Source: Cunninghamia lanceolata (taxonomy: Eukaryota; Streptophyta; Pinopsida; Cupressales; Cupressaceae). Taken from it: 64,000 nucleotides of DNA. Both the position numbers and the translations under genes were made by a program. Location: assembly GCA_027924645.1 (NCBI GenBank), contig BSBN01001225.1:12542001-12606000 (forward strand). Reading direction: 5' to 3'. Below, piece by piece: positions 45,101-55,357 of this stretch; the stretch's first letter is position 1; each line of letters begins with the position of its first letter. The notes beneath the pieces are model-generated. The model ran no database searches and had not been told where the DNA came from. It was given only the letters and a program-made list of their open reading frames with translations.

Positions 45101-46340
45101 CAGGCTGAGGCTGGAAAAAGGAAGATCCATGGTTATTGTGGGATAGGTCTGTACCCTGAGGTGTCTGAGTATGTGCAGGATATTGTGGCAATTGGCCATT
45201 TCCATTAGGAGGAGGCATGATACTCAATGGAGGTACTTGCAAAGGTGCAGGCATGATTGCTGGGGGCATCACTACTCCATTTGGATATTGTGCAGGATAT
45301 TGCGAAGGATAAGCTGCAGGATACTGTGTTGGATATTGTGACTGCATGCCAGGCAAAGCAGGGAATGCCATATTTGGAGTAGGAGCAGGTATCAGCTGTT
45401 GATTTACCTTGATAGCTTCTTGAAAAGCTCCTGTCAATGTGGTGATCGCAGGATGTGTTCTCCTGATGAACATGGCGGTTAATGGATCCAGGGCTGAATA
45501 ATAAATACTTCTAGCAGCATCATCAGCCACCACATATGGGGTAACTAGCTTGGACAACATTTTCTGGAACCTAGCATTGAAATTTGCAATAGGTTCATGC
45601 TCCAATCTCTTAATTGTGGCAAACAGGTGGTAATTCATGGATGGATCAATAGGGACCTTGAATCTGTCAAGAAAAGCCTTCTCTAAGACAGCCCACGAAC
45701 CTACAGAAGATTGACCAAGACTGATGAACCAATTATAGGCCTCTTCCCCTAAGGAAAAAGGGAATAATCTGCACACCACATCCTGATGCTCTATTCTGGC
45801 TCTGCAGCAAGCTTCTTTAAACGTCCTGATATGATCATCCGCATCCTGATAAGGATGGTATTTTGGACAAAGCTTGTCCGGATACTTTGGTAACTCATGA
45901 TACGCAGTAAAGGTCAATGGTGATTCTGCTGCAAAGAACGACATTGCAACCTGAAGGGGCTGAACTGGTGGTGCAGTTGGCTGAGGTTGGACTAAAGGTA
46001 TACCCTGAGGTTGAACAGGAGGTGTCACTGGTATACCTGAAGGTATTTGCAAACCAACAGGAGTTATAGGGGGAGGTCCTGGTGAAGTTCTGGACGTACT
46101 AGACTCTGGAGTATGGTGAACGTCTACAGTCTTAGGTCTAAAACCTCTGACAGGCAATTCTTCGAAAATTTCACTATGTCTAGACCTGGTATTTATCCTG
46201 TGAGCCAGGATTTCTCGATTTGGAGGCCAATTAGCTGAAACTTTGCAAATATTGGCTGGATTCCACCGGACGAGGTGATATTTGCGGTCAACTTGCAAAT
46301 CAGACTGAATATTTACGCGATATTTGCGAAGATACTGCAA
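39153..46340 (-). CDS. Element C gag-pol polyprotein, 2395 aa, uninterrupted
   Basis: Domains by residue: Retrotrans_gag about 135-320; Pro/Gln/Tyr-rich tract 320-400; knuckle-like motif WCRIHNTNAHAELDC at 529-543; aspartic protease with VDSGAS at 807-812; two more knuckle-like motifs at 1018-1036 and 1156-1173 (WCRLH...HSE..C..C); additional RNase H about 1243-1370 with D1250, E1288, D1312 and D1362; reverse transcriptase about 1555-1775 with YMDD at 1695-1698; native RNase H about 1805-1955 with its catalytic positions changed (F1844, Q1886, P1911, Q1951); integrase with H2044, H2051, C2082, C2085 and D2114, D2175, E2211. There is no chromodomain. Acidic/His runs at 959-967 and 1059-1063 come from GAT/ATC triplets. 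Gag and pol share one frame, so the ratio must be set by processing or otherwise. The start at 46340 is the first ATG of the open frame and could be further in; gag similarity begins after about residue 135. Confidence 0.95.
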   Translation of the reverse strand: MQYLRKYRVNIQSDLQVDRKYHLVRWNPANICKVSANWPPNREILAHRINTRSRHSEIFEELPVRGFRPKTVDVHHTPESSTSRTSPGPPPITPVGLQIPSGIPVTPPVQPQGIPLVQPQPTAPPVQPLQVAMSFFAAESPLTFTAYHELPKYPDKLCPKYHPYQDADDHIRTFKEACCRARIEHQDVVCRLFPFSLGEEAYNWFISLGQSSVGSWAVLEKAFLDRFKVPIDPSMNYHLFATIKRLEHEPIANFNARFQKMLSKLVTPYVVADDAARSIYYSALDPLTAMFIRRTHPAITTLTGAFQEAIKVNQQLIPAPTPNMAFPALPGMQSQYPTQYPAAYPSQYPAQYPNGVVMPPAIMPAPLQVPPLSIMPPPNGNGQLPQYPAHTQTPQGTDLSHNNHGSSFFQPQPENVVAKAQEEKEEIKEIAAQLRKLTTEVTHLRNQGFYSQSGQNRSYSNDRPNYPDRGYNNNFNSSAANNNNPPRQPRVWNSRPNNGSLPSPLDNQPPGEAKQTTRVNLAEAALTNWCRIHNTNAHAELDCPQFRIAASIFQTEVSNTSGNPPQAEGNEIVPCGYDSAFVLETYTNQPHQDYNQTCEESALTFEANYVFPFEDENEPTREHEEVHAYQQQYPGKHNYNLRSNANRPAGPLTSSLPPNNFNTPPDPKASNNPGFPKVNAQYLSPQNTVTKVANAPHESDRLVSYLADEMKKIKISLSLSELLKTPAIKRAFMKSLDDPASKEDNHLLSQSNSRDHTAKDNTVKPKVSATVQAAETSHMTLYRDKTESPPFLLTIRMFSKNLHNCLVDSGASTNVMPLSICNALGLHPAKSLKKVTQLDKTEVSVVGELTHIHMQLASDPRIQYYIDIQVVDIPDTYGMLLSRDWSKTLNGYMSTDFSHMWLPWKGIPNQIRIDAEPRMKHMITEYNRTNEIMYVNVEPGVYHIRPQTVQIEEVLMFDVHHHHDDDYHEGMPVVELNNDPDNENEIDRFRDFQMHLSTQIKRCQLLNIPANDILIDGWCRLHGEAHSEKTCEPCLDMIMLEQTYSEASSSYSEVSATSDDDDDTNFYLSSAGTEESTDPDEDHIQKTEEILVSNQTNDARKEKITPGSDCFMEPDYELSDEDKGSDLTKFEEFLVKEIKKMTQQCRSPQEVLIKSWCRLHEAPHSETTCSLCLHILKKHAAVCAEHHPPARMEEKKEKPSGSSDKGKKKLEDDTPKLRWISGGAAARAAKKKESSNKCPAEVKAWILRFDGSKSKQGSGVGIDLTDPSGKSHLAAYRLQFPCTNNVTEYEALIHGLLFAHKKKVKILHVFGDSELVVRQVRGIYSCNYRKLSNYRHRVWDLIEDFDAFNIVHVPREQNQRADALAQAASTLEPLSISGLKRFAVELVSVPAVPDNVTNLQVFDDDQHILDFISNRDVFEAQIIDENGMEDHVWEEDEILELPGNTIPKGMIELERAFDLDNMLKHKDLPKADGGQYSQVNIGQADCKKNVLLGKVCTPEELDGITQALKDYIHVIAWTYDELKTYDTSVITHTIPLKPDAKPFRQKQRPVNALLEPIILEEVKKLLNARIIFPVRHSTWVANLVPVRKKNGDIRLCVDFRNLNRASEKDNYPLPSLDEVLQMVNGAKMMSFLDGFSGYNQVMVDKIDRLKTAFTTKWGIFAYRRMPFGLINAGATFQRAMDIAFRGLIGKCIVIYMDDLTVFSKERGNHVADLRSVLKKCEEYGISLNPKKCIFGVTTGKLLGHLITEDGIIIDPDRVESIMKLPLPGSKKELKSYFGKINFVRKFITGFVEIVRPLNAMLKKDAQIDWTPEARAAFEDIKKAISDAPVLISPDYTKDFYIYSFASEHTSAAVLTQRNEDKEEKPIAFMSCPFRDAELRYVDVERQALALVRAVKKFRHYILRSKVIAVVPDAAVKMLLMQSEPGEKRAKWITVLQEYDMEITPMKLVRGQALSQMISETDPNIISQQYVIDEKDNKEWYSDIRQILITGRCPLRMQASQRRALKMRSQKYMMKGGALFKKNYEGIYLRCLEKPEANKVLTELHDKFGTAHGSALATTHAILRAGYYWPTIFKDTADHVKCCHVCQVAANREKYAAQPLQPVMEERPFAQWGMDFIGPINPPSSSGQRYVLTITDYCTRWTEAISSKTCTADDVIKFLESNIVTRYGTPYALVSDNGSAFISTKLSSWAFDHGIILKFSSNYYPQGNGLAESTNKNLLSIIRKLIEKNPREWNSFLKYALWVDRTRMKIALGNSPFQLVYGVDPILPVNLKIPTLQFAQDYLGIDNKQEVRLLQLMHLEEKRSQAIDQFAKHQAVVKRWFDKRARIKAFRISDLVLMWDKAHERKGDHGKFDRLWIGPFQISEILGDSTYRLKNLTGEDVPLPVNGQFLKHYFQA

Positions 46341-46647
46341 ATATGACAGGATATTGGGATATTTCGACCGGCAGCACCAGATCTCACGTGTCTAAGGCTC
46401 AAATTCTCAAAGCTTGAACAAATTTATGCATCTTTGGCCAATATTTAGTGAATCTAAAGAAATCTACTGTAAAGCTTGCAATATTTATGTGAAATTTGGA
46501 AATCTTTACACAGAATGTGCAAATACAAACTTGTTGCAGCAAATATTTACGCAATTTGATGAAATTCACAAATGATCTGAAGTTACCTTACTCTGAGCGT
46601 CATCAAACCTGGAAATACTGATGATGAACGTGATCTTCTGGACTCAG
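46341..46647 (-). other. Element C leader
   Basis: About 300 bases between the primer site and the first ATG of the gag-pol frame, with many GCAAATATT-type words. No separate gene is seen. Confidence 0.6.
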
Positions 46648-46665
46648 GCCCTCCTTCTAGCGCCA
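46648..46665 (-). other. Element C primer-binding-like site
   Basis: On the minus strand TGGCGCTAGAAGGAGGGC, five bases inside the 5' LTR boundary at 46671, the same gap as in element B. The TGGCGC start is common among plant Gypsy elements; the tRNA is not identified. Confidence 0.7.
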
Positions 46666-47638
46666 ATTTATGTTGGTCATGATGTTAGTCATTCACAAAC
46701 ATAGAATAAAAGTTACACAACAACCTTTACTCATCTTGAAAGATACGATGAATTCAAAGAATTCATGATCCCAAGTCTCCGTTGATTAGGTCTTAATCTA
46801 CTGACGTTACTCAGTGGTTGATGTGTGTTGTTGTTTTCCATTCAGGGGCCTTACATGTTTCTGCACTGTTCATCATCATCATCTTCAAATATCCTGCTCT
46901 GGATGTTCGCTCTGCATAAGTCTCCAACAATTCTACCTCTGCACTGTAAATTTAGTCAAATAATGTGCATACAGGCTGATATTTGCATGATTTCTACCAT
47001 TATTTATGATTCTTTGCATGATATTTTCAATACTACATGCATTTAACCAAATATGCTAAGGATTTTCAGTTACCTACGGGATTTCAGCATATTTCACTAT
47101 TTCTGCTTGTTATTTATCATGATTTGCAGTTATGGTGATGAATTAATGAAATTGAAAAAAGGAAAAGGGTTAGAGAGTGAGATTCCTAAAATTACTGGAC
47201 TTAGATCACTGATTCACATACAAGCTCCCATACTTGCAATGAAAAGAAGGAAAACTAGAAATCATACTTCACCAGGACATTCCACAAATCCGCATGATCT
47301 AGTGCAAAGCTTCAAAGGAAAGTTGACAACAATATGTAATGAAATGAAAGCGCTTCCAGTTGAACACAGCATTCACCAGTACATATCCAGAAATCAACAG
47401 AAGATTACGTAAAATTTACAATCAGGATGTAATCTGGAACTTCATATTCATTCAGTATGCTCAAGAACAGGTACATTCACAGTGATCTGAAGAAAGAACC
47501 TTGACATTTCAACAATTCTATCCTCATTAGTCTCAGTAATCCGATCTCCTAACTTATTCTACAGTAACTGACTCTTTGCGCCAGATGCGTCTATGTATTC
47601 TAATGTATTCCTCCCTTTCAAATGACAAGCTCTGGATG

Positions 47639-47646
47639 TTATATAG
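47639..47646 (-). promoter_or_regulatory. TATA box in element C 5' LTR
   Basis: Minus-strand CTATATAA, identical to the left copy. This is the copy that would drive transcription of the element. Confidence 0.6.
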
Positions 47647-47997
47647 AGCAACTGCTAGAAAACGGTTACAATGATCCAAGGATCAGGATCCTCTCATAAC
47701 AAACAACGGCCCAGATGAAAAGCACATGCTTCGTCAGTTAGCAAATGTACAGCTGGCACAGAATATTCCAGCATCTTCAACTTGATTCGGCCTCCAGCTG
47801 GCGAACAGCATATTTGACAATATCCTCCTCATTTCTGGCTCACGTTGCCTCCATGCGCAACTTTGTAATGCTCAGCCTCAGCAGCATCATCATGATTTCA
47901 ACGCTCAGCTTCAGCAGCATTACGACTTCAGTGTTCAACCTCAGCAGCATCATGATTTCAATATTCAGCTTCAGCAGCATCATGATGATTTCCTGCA

Positions 47998-49598
47998 AGT
48001 AAACAAACAAACATTAAGTTCATCATCATCATGATAAACAATAGGAAGTAAACACTTTATTAAACATACCTCCCCATGTAGCTGCAGCCACAGGCAATCA
48101 AGCACTACCTGTGAAAAATATGCACTAAATGCATAAACGGCATAAAAACAACCAGGTCAACCCTCGTTGACCAAAATTAGGCAGTCAGGCTTTCAAATTT
48201 CTATCGCTTCATGTTTTTGCCCATTTTCTTGTATATCGGGTTCGGAATATGATGATGATGATCTCAAATTATACAAGGAAATAATCGCCTTTCAACCATC
48301 CTTAGAAATCGGCCTTGCATCATCATCATATTTGCATCGGCGTGACTACATATGATCAGGGTGACAATTTCACCTTAGGCCGACGGCAACAGTTATACCG
48401 ACGCCAAAAATCATGATGATGACCAACTATATACTTCAAAGTGGCCGCAGGATATCACAAAATATGATGATCCCCCTTTCCTAATGCTCTGATGAAAAGC
48501 ACATCAGGATGTTTTGCTCTTGCACATTCGGGAAAGAAAGACATCGTCATCATCATCATGACGAAGACAAACAGGAGGACTTGGAAAATGATCCTGCCGC
48601 TGAGGAAAATCATGATGACGTCATCGTCATCATCAGGCTTGGTTAAAATGCAAAGGGATGACGTCATCGTCATGCTTCGCTAAGATCAGGAGGTAAATGG
48701 AATATCGGGTTCCCTCTAAGGAAGATGATCAGGTGGATGAAAGCAATATGACCCTTTTTTCGGCCAAGGCAATCCGCTTGAAAGATCAGGATGATGAACA
48801 GCATCATCATCATATACGCACTGGGTGATCAAAAATATGATCCTGCTGAAAGTCCTGATAACGTCATCAGGATATCCGGGGCATGTGTTAATCTTCGATG
48901 ATGACGTCATCGTCATCATCATATTGGTGAAATGTATCGCGCCTTGGAAAATATCATGCCGAAGGAGAAGGTGATGATGACGTCATCATCATCATCATAT
49001 TTGCAAAAGGTTATACTCGTCAGCAGGATGATATTACAAACTGCTGGGAGAGACGAACAAGATCATGATGATGATGTTCAACATGACTTAAGAAATGAAA
49101 ATCACCCTCCGCTTCGAAAGATAAGGTGATCATCATGATCACGCAAAAGGAGGTCAGGAGGATATTAGGAAATGCCGGGTCTCGAAATATCATGATGATG
49201 TTGATCACCAAGACTTGGTCGTGCGCGCGCAAATTATGCAGATGGCAGATTTCTCTAAGTAAGGTGACGATGATCATCAGCATGATATTATCATATCGGG
49301 TGATTTTGAATATCATGATGCTCGCAATGTTGGAATATCATGATGCTGATGATGTTTCCAGGGTCGCTTGACGGGTAAAACACACTAGCGTTTAAGATTG
49401 ACGTCCGGATGTTTCGGGACTGCATGATTTTCATCAGGTGATAAAGTAAGATTATGATGATGACCTTTGGAGACACAAAAGACCGCCCGACGGGGAGAAC
49501 CTACTACGACCTAAACTTGACGTCCGGATATTTCGACCTCAGGATATTATCGGGGGGCTTTCCAAATATCATGATGATGATGTTCATATAGCAATTAT
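47998..49598. repeat. ATCATGATG / TGACGTCA word array in element C 5' LTR
   Basis: Second copy of the array at 36410-38010; all four TGACGTCA palindromes are kept. It lies in U3, upstream of the TATA at 47639 on the minus strand. Confidence 0.85.
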
Positions 49599-49904
49599 CA
49601 GGTTTGACCAAAACTTTGACTGCTCACAACTCCCTCATATGGACGAATTTTCGGGTGATGTAAAAGGCAAACCTGCATGAAATTTCAAGCTCTTTCTAAC
49701 CATGAAGTCATAGAAACAAAATATGAACTTTGAAAAACTAACCTCATGATGATGACCTACCTCATCCTGACCTTCATGATGATGATGCACCTGACCTACT
49801 TTTACCAAAACCGCCAGAAACAGACAACACAAGCCAAAACAAAAGCTGGGTCCCTGTTTTGCCAAGTCAAAATGGGGCATGTTGTGTAACCACACAACAT
49901 GTAT

Positions 49905-51336
49905 GTCGCATATACAATGCGAACATACAAGCAAATTATACATACAAACTACAAAATTCTTCCCTTTATCAACTAGAATGTATGTTCATTTCAGATCTGG
50001 CTTGTATATTAGGAATGCATATTTGATTGTATGTGCAAACATACAATCGCAAAAATACAAGTGGTGGGCCCCAGCTTTGAATCACTTTCCCTTGCATGTT
50101 GACTTTGCACGTTTCTCCTTGTATATAGGTCTTGTATGTGAGCTTTGTATATCAGATATACAAGGCAGACATACAAGCAAAACTTTGTACTTGTGCTTGC
50201 AAATTGCCGATGTATCTTGCCTTGCATCCTTTTCCCTGCATATACAAACTACTTTGTATGTTGACCTTTGTATGTTCTCTGATATACAAAGGCTTTTGTA
50301 TGCATTTCTTTGTATGTTCCCGATGTACATTCAACTGTTGCATATGCATTTGCCCCTTTGTATGTTTTCTTTGTATGTTGGCCTTGTATCTTTGACTTGT
50401 ATGTGCGAACATACAATCGCATATATACAAGCCACTGTTCCGATATACATTGGCCTTTGAATGTTCCACCTTTGTATGTGGTGAATGTATATTTCACTTG
50501 CATCTCGCACATACAAACCCCTTTCACTATAGCGAATCCATGTCGGCCTCTTTGTATATGCGCCTTGTACATTCCCAATGTATGTCAAACATACATTCAC
50601 CTTTGTATCTTTGCGGCATACATTGTCCCCTGCATATTTCGCTTGTATGCCGCCAATGCATCTTTTCCTTTGCATGTTCCTCTTTCATGTAGCCGTTGCA
50701 TGTCTAAACATACAACACAAATATACATGCAAACCATCTCATACAAGCAGGGAATATTCTCATAATCTGCGATAGATTCCTTAATGCATATACAAACTCG
50801 ATATGCATTGCGAAAAGCATACAACCAATTTTTTACTATTTTTGAAGGCCGACTGAGATTTTTGACCCACCAATGTACATTTGAACCTGCATGTACATAC
50901 AAATGGCCTTGTATATACAAAGACACTTGCATGCAATTGTTTTTTGCATTTTTGAACTGCGAAGACCAAATGACTTAGAAATTTTTTGGGTTTGGAAGAA
51001 GAATGCCTACAGATGAATAATTGAAACCCAAAACCTAGGTGGGCACCACCACATACATTGGCGAATGTACATTTGAACATACATTCAAAAATGTATGTAC
51101 AATTACTAAGTATAAAATTGAGATTTATCTGTGATGGAAAGCTCTTGAAGACAAAGGGTTTCTGGGTTTTTCTGGGTTTTCTACAAGGATTCTTCAGGCA
51201 AGATTTTTGGGATTTTTGGCAAAGTATAGCATGATTATTTGGAAGATTTAAGCTTTGTATGGACATTTTCCAAAGGATTTTCAAGGAAAATACAAGGTGA
51301 ACTATTTAACTCTGGACAAAGGAAAATAGGTCAACA
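49905..51336 (-). repeat. Element B 5' LTR, part 2 (right of element C)
   Basis: Matches 18723-20153. It contains the rest of the TTGYATGT array and ends GGTCAACA before the TSD ataac. Open frames at 49879-50765 are the broken counterparts of the 391-codon frame in the left LTR, which argues against their being genes. Confidence 0.92.
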
Positions 51337-51341
51337 ATAAC

Positions 51342-52199
51342 ATGTGTCATAAGTGGGTCAAGATTCTTGGTCCTCTTTGTAGCCTCCCTCTTATTCATGC
51401 TCGTATGCATCATAATATCTCTTACACCACTATCTTTGTCATGGATGCTCTTACACATCATTCCTAACAATATATTATTTTACAAATATACTTACACACG
51501 TAAATGCCAAAATAAAAATAAACTATACATGGCATAATGGCCAAGACATAAAGTGGGATATCACATATGAGGACACATAAATAATAAATAATTAAATAAT
51601 TAGAACATTAGGAATTGAAAGGTGTATGACACACCTAATCCAGCAAGATTGAAGGAATTATGATGAAGAAATTAATTACAACACCTTTAAAAATCATTAT
51701 ATTAGAATAGAGGAATATTTTGCAATTAACAGCAGTAGTGGATATTTTATATTTGATCAAGTAGAATAGAGGAAGCATGGAAAGAAGTTTCTTAATATGA
51801 GAGATGAAAATAATTTTGCTTTTATTTTATTAAAAATTTTACTTGATGTTTGCTCAAAAAACTTGATCTCCTAGTATGAGTGTTGCATATAATAGGAATA
51901 TTGTGCATATAATTGTAGATACTTCAAAAATTTATTGTTATTTCTATTAATCTACAAGTGATGCTAATATAATTATTTTCATTGTTAGTATTTTTGTTTA
52001 GAATTATGAAGGAACATAATTTCTATTTGTATGGCTTTTCTAAGCTACAATTAATTGAATTTCTAAGAAATGTTGACTTAGGGAAACTCACAATGCAGAT
52101 CAATGTGATGGTTAAGGGAAGACAATTTTCTCTTCAAATATATTAAATTATCATTTATATTTATTTTTAACATAAATTCAAAAAATATATTAAAACAAC
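51342..52199. other. Right flank of element B: Copia-like LTR relic, then AT-rich sequence
   Basis: The first ~140 bases continue the Copia-like LTR relic interrupted at 16994. The rest is AT-rich with no motif I recognise; it may include the 3' untranslated tail of the LINE. Confidence 0.4.
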
Positions 52200-52259
52200 A
52201 ACTGATTACAGAGAAGGTATGCCAATCTTAAAAAGACTCTTGGCACGCCAATTCCAAAG

Positions 52260-53789
52260 AATCAAGAAAATCTAGATGGACTAAAAATAGACAATCAACA
52301 ATAGAGGAGGAACCCTCCAAACCCTGTAGACAAGGCATAAACACTTATTCCCTTGAAGATTGTACATGCTTTGAGTATCAAAAGTAATGTTTTCCCTTAT
52401 GTTAAAAAATTGGAACAACAAGAAAATCATTTTAAAATAGTAATAATAAAGTTATCCATAGGGTAATAAATAGGAACACCAAAAGAACCTCTACACCAAC
52501 AAGAAACACAGTAATAGGAATCATGAATTTAGAGAGGCATTGTAGTCACCATTCACAAAATCACTAAAGTCTTTGCTGAAGTCCTAGACAAGGCAATCAT
52601 GGTTATTTCCAGTATCAACCTTGATGTCATTCTATATAGAAGCTAATTCAACAAAAAAATTGGCAACCTAATTTCCTTCCCTGCCAGTATGGTTCCACTT
52701 AACAACATTGAAACCATGAATGAGGATGTTCATACCTTTCTTACATTCATTCAACTACCATTGTTGGAAGTAAGAGGAAGACTTTCTTTTGAAATGATCA
52801 ACTAAGATTTTAGAGTTAGATTCTAGAATAATATCAATAAAGTTCCATATATTAGCTTCTAAAAGAGCTTGGTGAATGGCCATAGCCTCAAAAAAATTAT
52901 TAGAACCAACATCAAGACTATTAGCAAATCAGAACTTGACTCTATCATTATGGTCATGACAAACACCTCCCATGCCATCATTTCTAGGGTTATCTTTTCA
53001 AGCTCATCAACATTTATTTTAACCAAGCTGAGAGGAATATATTCCCATTTAGTAAGTGGATATTCCTTAGGGTTATTATTGGAAGAGGTGAAAGAGGGAG
53101 AAGCCACAAGAATACCAAGTTTCATCAGAACTTTGAATTCCCACCAAGAACTCACTTGATAATCTTGAATCCAAACTTAATAGGGTTCTTTCAAATTGGC
53201 TACTATTAGACTCCAAATTTGACTTATATGCCTTGTTGTACCATTGAAATTCCTCTAATTTTGTTCCCACCAAATATTCCAGTAGATCAAACCAAGACTA
53301 ATATCATGCAACAAATTAAGGGTTTTTATCTTCAAAGAAGGATGTGGTTGATTTACAAGAAAGTCTTGGATAGACTCATAATATTTCCATGACATTCCTA
53401 ACAAATCACATCATAAACAATGAAGGAAAGTGGCAAAGGAGAAAGCTTAAATAAAATGCCTACCAAATTCTTCATCTTGAAGGCAGAGGATACATCTATT
53501 CAAACCAAAAACCCCTCATTTTTGAAGATTATCATGATGAAGAAATTTATTGAAAGTTGTAAACCACATGTTCAAGCATTAACCTTAGGCCAAAATTTAG
53601 GATGCCAACCCCTTTTCCAAATCTTAGAGTTCTTAACTTTTAGGTTTTCTATCAGGAGAGTTTTATAACTAGTTTGCACTATGTAGATCTTAGAACCCTT
53701 CAAACCCCAGGGACAAAATCTAAATATCTATCTAAAGAAACCTTTCAAGAATTTGAAATATGAGCTAATCGATCAATGACGAGAGGGAA
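52260..53789 (-). pseudogene. LINE C-terminal region with RNase H-like domain
   Basis: Minus-strand fragments: WWEFKVL; a block with YIPLSLVKINVDE (about 53020-53070) like the K-I-N-x-D start of plant LINE RNase H; SNNFFEAMAIHQALLEA (about 52850-52910); ILESNSKILVDHF (about 52800-52840). Upstream, LVGTKLEEFQWYNKA (about 53230-53280) resembles the linker after the zf-RVT domain. Each is degenerate and broken by stops. RNase H at the ORF2 C-terminus is known in some plant L1 lineages. Confidence 0.68.
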
Positions 53790-53794
53790 TTGTT

Positions 53795-55352
53795 TGTTAC
53801 AAGTATGTGCAGTCGGTGTTATCATTGATGTCAACAAGCTTGTGTTGTCATTGGTGTCAACTGTATGAGTAATAAATGTTGCAAGAGTATGAGTAGTTGG
53901 TGTTGAGTGGATAATGTCTCTAATGATGAGGAAGTGCTAAAGATGGTGATAATATGTTCCTGATGCTTAGTTTCCAAGTGCTTTTGAGAAAGTTTGATAA
54001 AATAAGAAAATAGTCTGTGGCAATGACATTCTGTGTTACAGGGTAATGTTCTGGTTTTGCTCCACATTTCTTTTATTTTGAAGATCTATTTATGTGTTTT
54101 GGATATGTTGTTTAGTGGTGTTTATAGATGCTACATTCAGGATTTGGCATGCTAGATTGCTATGTAGAGGGAGGTGTGTTCACCAGTAAGAAGACTATGA
54201 TTTACAGAGGTTTGCAGAGGTGTCTGGGAGAAATGTTTTTGCTCTACATTTCTCTGCAAAGTGGTTTTAGGTATTGCGGTTCTAGAAGTGTGCTTATAAG
54301 GTTCATATATTTCTTCTGTTGAAATTGTTCATGGTTTGATGCTCCAAAAGTTGATTTCTAAAGATACAGTGCATGACAGAGATAGTTAAACATACTGGAT
54401 AAATAGGATAAAGCTATGCAGTAGGTGAAAGTTGTTGCAGAGGAATTTGTCAGATTTTAGGATGTTTCAGGATGTTCATGAAATACTCTAGATTATGTTA
54501 AAGCTTTGTTTGTGGTCCGCAAAGTTGTATTTTGTCTTGAGGAAGCGTGTACTTAAAAGTTTAATGTGTTAACATGGGTTTGGTCAACCTTGGGTGTTTA
54601 CACTAATTGCGAAGTTGCTTCGGTGATTGTGAAAGCATGGAGTGGCTTGCTTGGATGAATTTAGGTCCGAGCTAAGATGTGTTGTGGTCCACCTTCATTC
54701 CTTTCCACCGCGGGAATGTTTTAGGTCTAACCTAATTTGAATTTTTGAAGCTAAGGTGATTTGCCGACCTTGGAGAATGCTTTCAAGGTTGAAGATAGTA
54801 TAAATAAGTATCAATGGATCATGAAAGGGTGTGTGTGTGATGTATGTGATGTGAATAATAGTGTGGTAGAATGTGTGGTACAGTACAAGCTTTCATGTGT
54901 TAGATTAGTAGATACAGTGAGCAGAAGGTGTTTATAATTCTTCAATATGATTGCGAAGGTGTTGATGGTGTTGCAGTGGAATTCTCTATTACATTGAGAT
55001 AGTCTTCTCCTTGTAACAATCTTCTCTATCTTCTTCTCTATTCTAGAGGTGAGCTTTTCTTTTGGGTAGTGATCCTTCTAGTAGTGAGCCTATTGTTTTC
55101 CGATGTTGATATTACTTTATATTGTGAGCTAATCCTCACCGTGGTTTTTCCCTTGGGTTTTCCACGTAAATCTGGTGTTCTCTTGTGTTTGATGTTGATT
55201 TGATTCAGTTTATGTTACTTGCTTTCATGCTTAATCATCATAACAGTTTAAGGGTTAATTGAATTGATGTGGATCTAAATGTGTTTGAGGGTTTTGGAAT
55301 TATAAGTTACAATAGATTCACCCCCCCTCTCAGTTGTCTTGTGCATTCAACA
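53795..55352 (+). mobile_element. Solo LTR F2 (family F) inserted in the LINE
   Basis: Starts TGTTACAAGT, ends GCATTCAACA, flanked by perfect TSD ttgtt (53790-53794 and 55353-55357). It is homologous to F1 at both ends (GGTGTTATCATTGATGTCAA and CACCCCCCCTCTCAGTTGTC) and carries TATAAATA at 54799-54806. Its length is 1558 against 1467 for F1; indels include the GACCTTG...TTGATGAAT duplication seen only in F1. Confidence 0.93.
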
Positions 55353-55357
55353 TTGTT

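Larger units (their letters stand above)
35083..49899 (-). mobile_element. Element C: young, apparently complete Tat-type Gypsy retrotransposon in the element B LTR
   Basis: 14,817 bases on the minus strand, with perfect TSD tgtat (35078-35082 and 49900-49904). Both LTRs are 3229 bases (35083-38311 and 46671-49899), at a constant offset of 11,588, so no indel separates them. I found about eight substitutions, all transitions. The interior has a primer site, one uninterrupted 2395-codon gag-pol frame with catalytic residues in place, and an 840-base 3' region. Everything required for transposition appears present, so this may be a recently active element. Confidence 0.96.
46671..49899 (-). repeat. 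Element C 5' LTR (right, 3229 bp)
   Basis: Matches 35083-38311 at constant offset. Differences seen by eye: three close together near 46829-46836, and single ones near 46854, 47099, 49037, 49239 and 49879. It carries the same TATA (47639-47646) and arrays, with TGACGTCA at 48616, 48659, 48902 and 48978. Confidence 0.96.
16995..51336 (-). mobile_element. Element B: Tat-type Gypsy retrotransposon on the minus strand, carrying elements C and D
   Basis: Ends are TGTTGTCTC at left and GGTCAACA at right; a perfect TSD ataac lies at 16990-16994 and 51337-51341. LTRs are 16995-20153 and 33369-35082 plus 49905-51336 (3159 and 3146 bases). Excluding C, D and their TSDs, B is about 12.7 kb. Domain order on the minus strand is gag, protease, extra RNase H, reverse transcriptase, native RNase H, integrase. 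Several in-frame stops make it inactive. LTR divergence is a few percent, nearly all transitions, so B is older than C. Confidence 0.93.
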
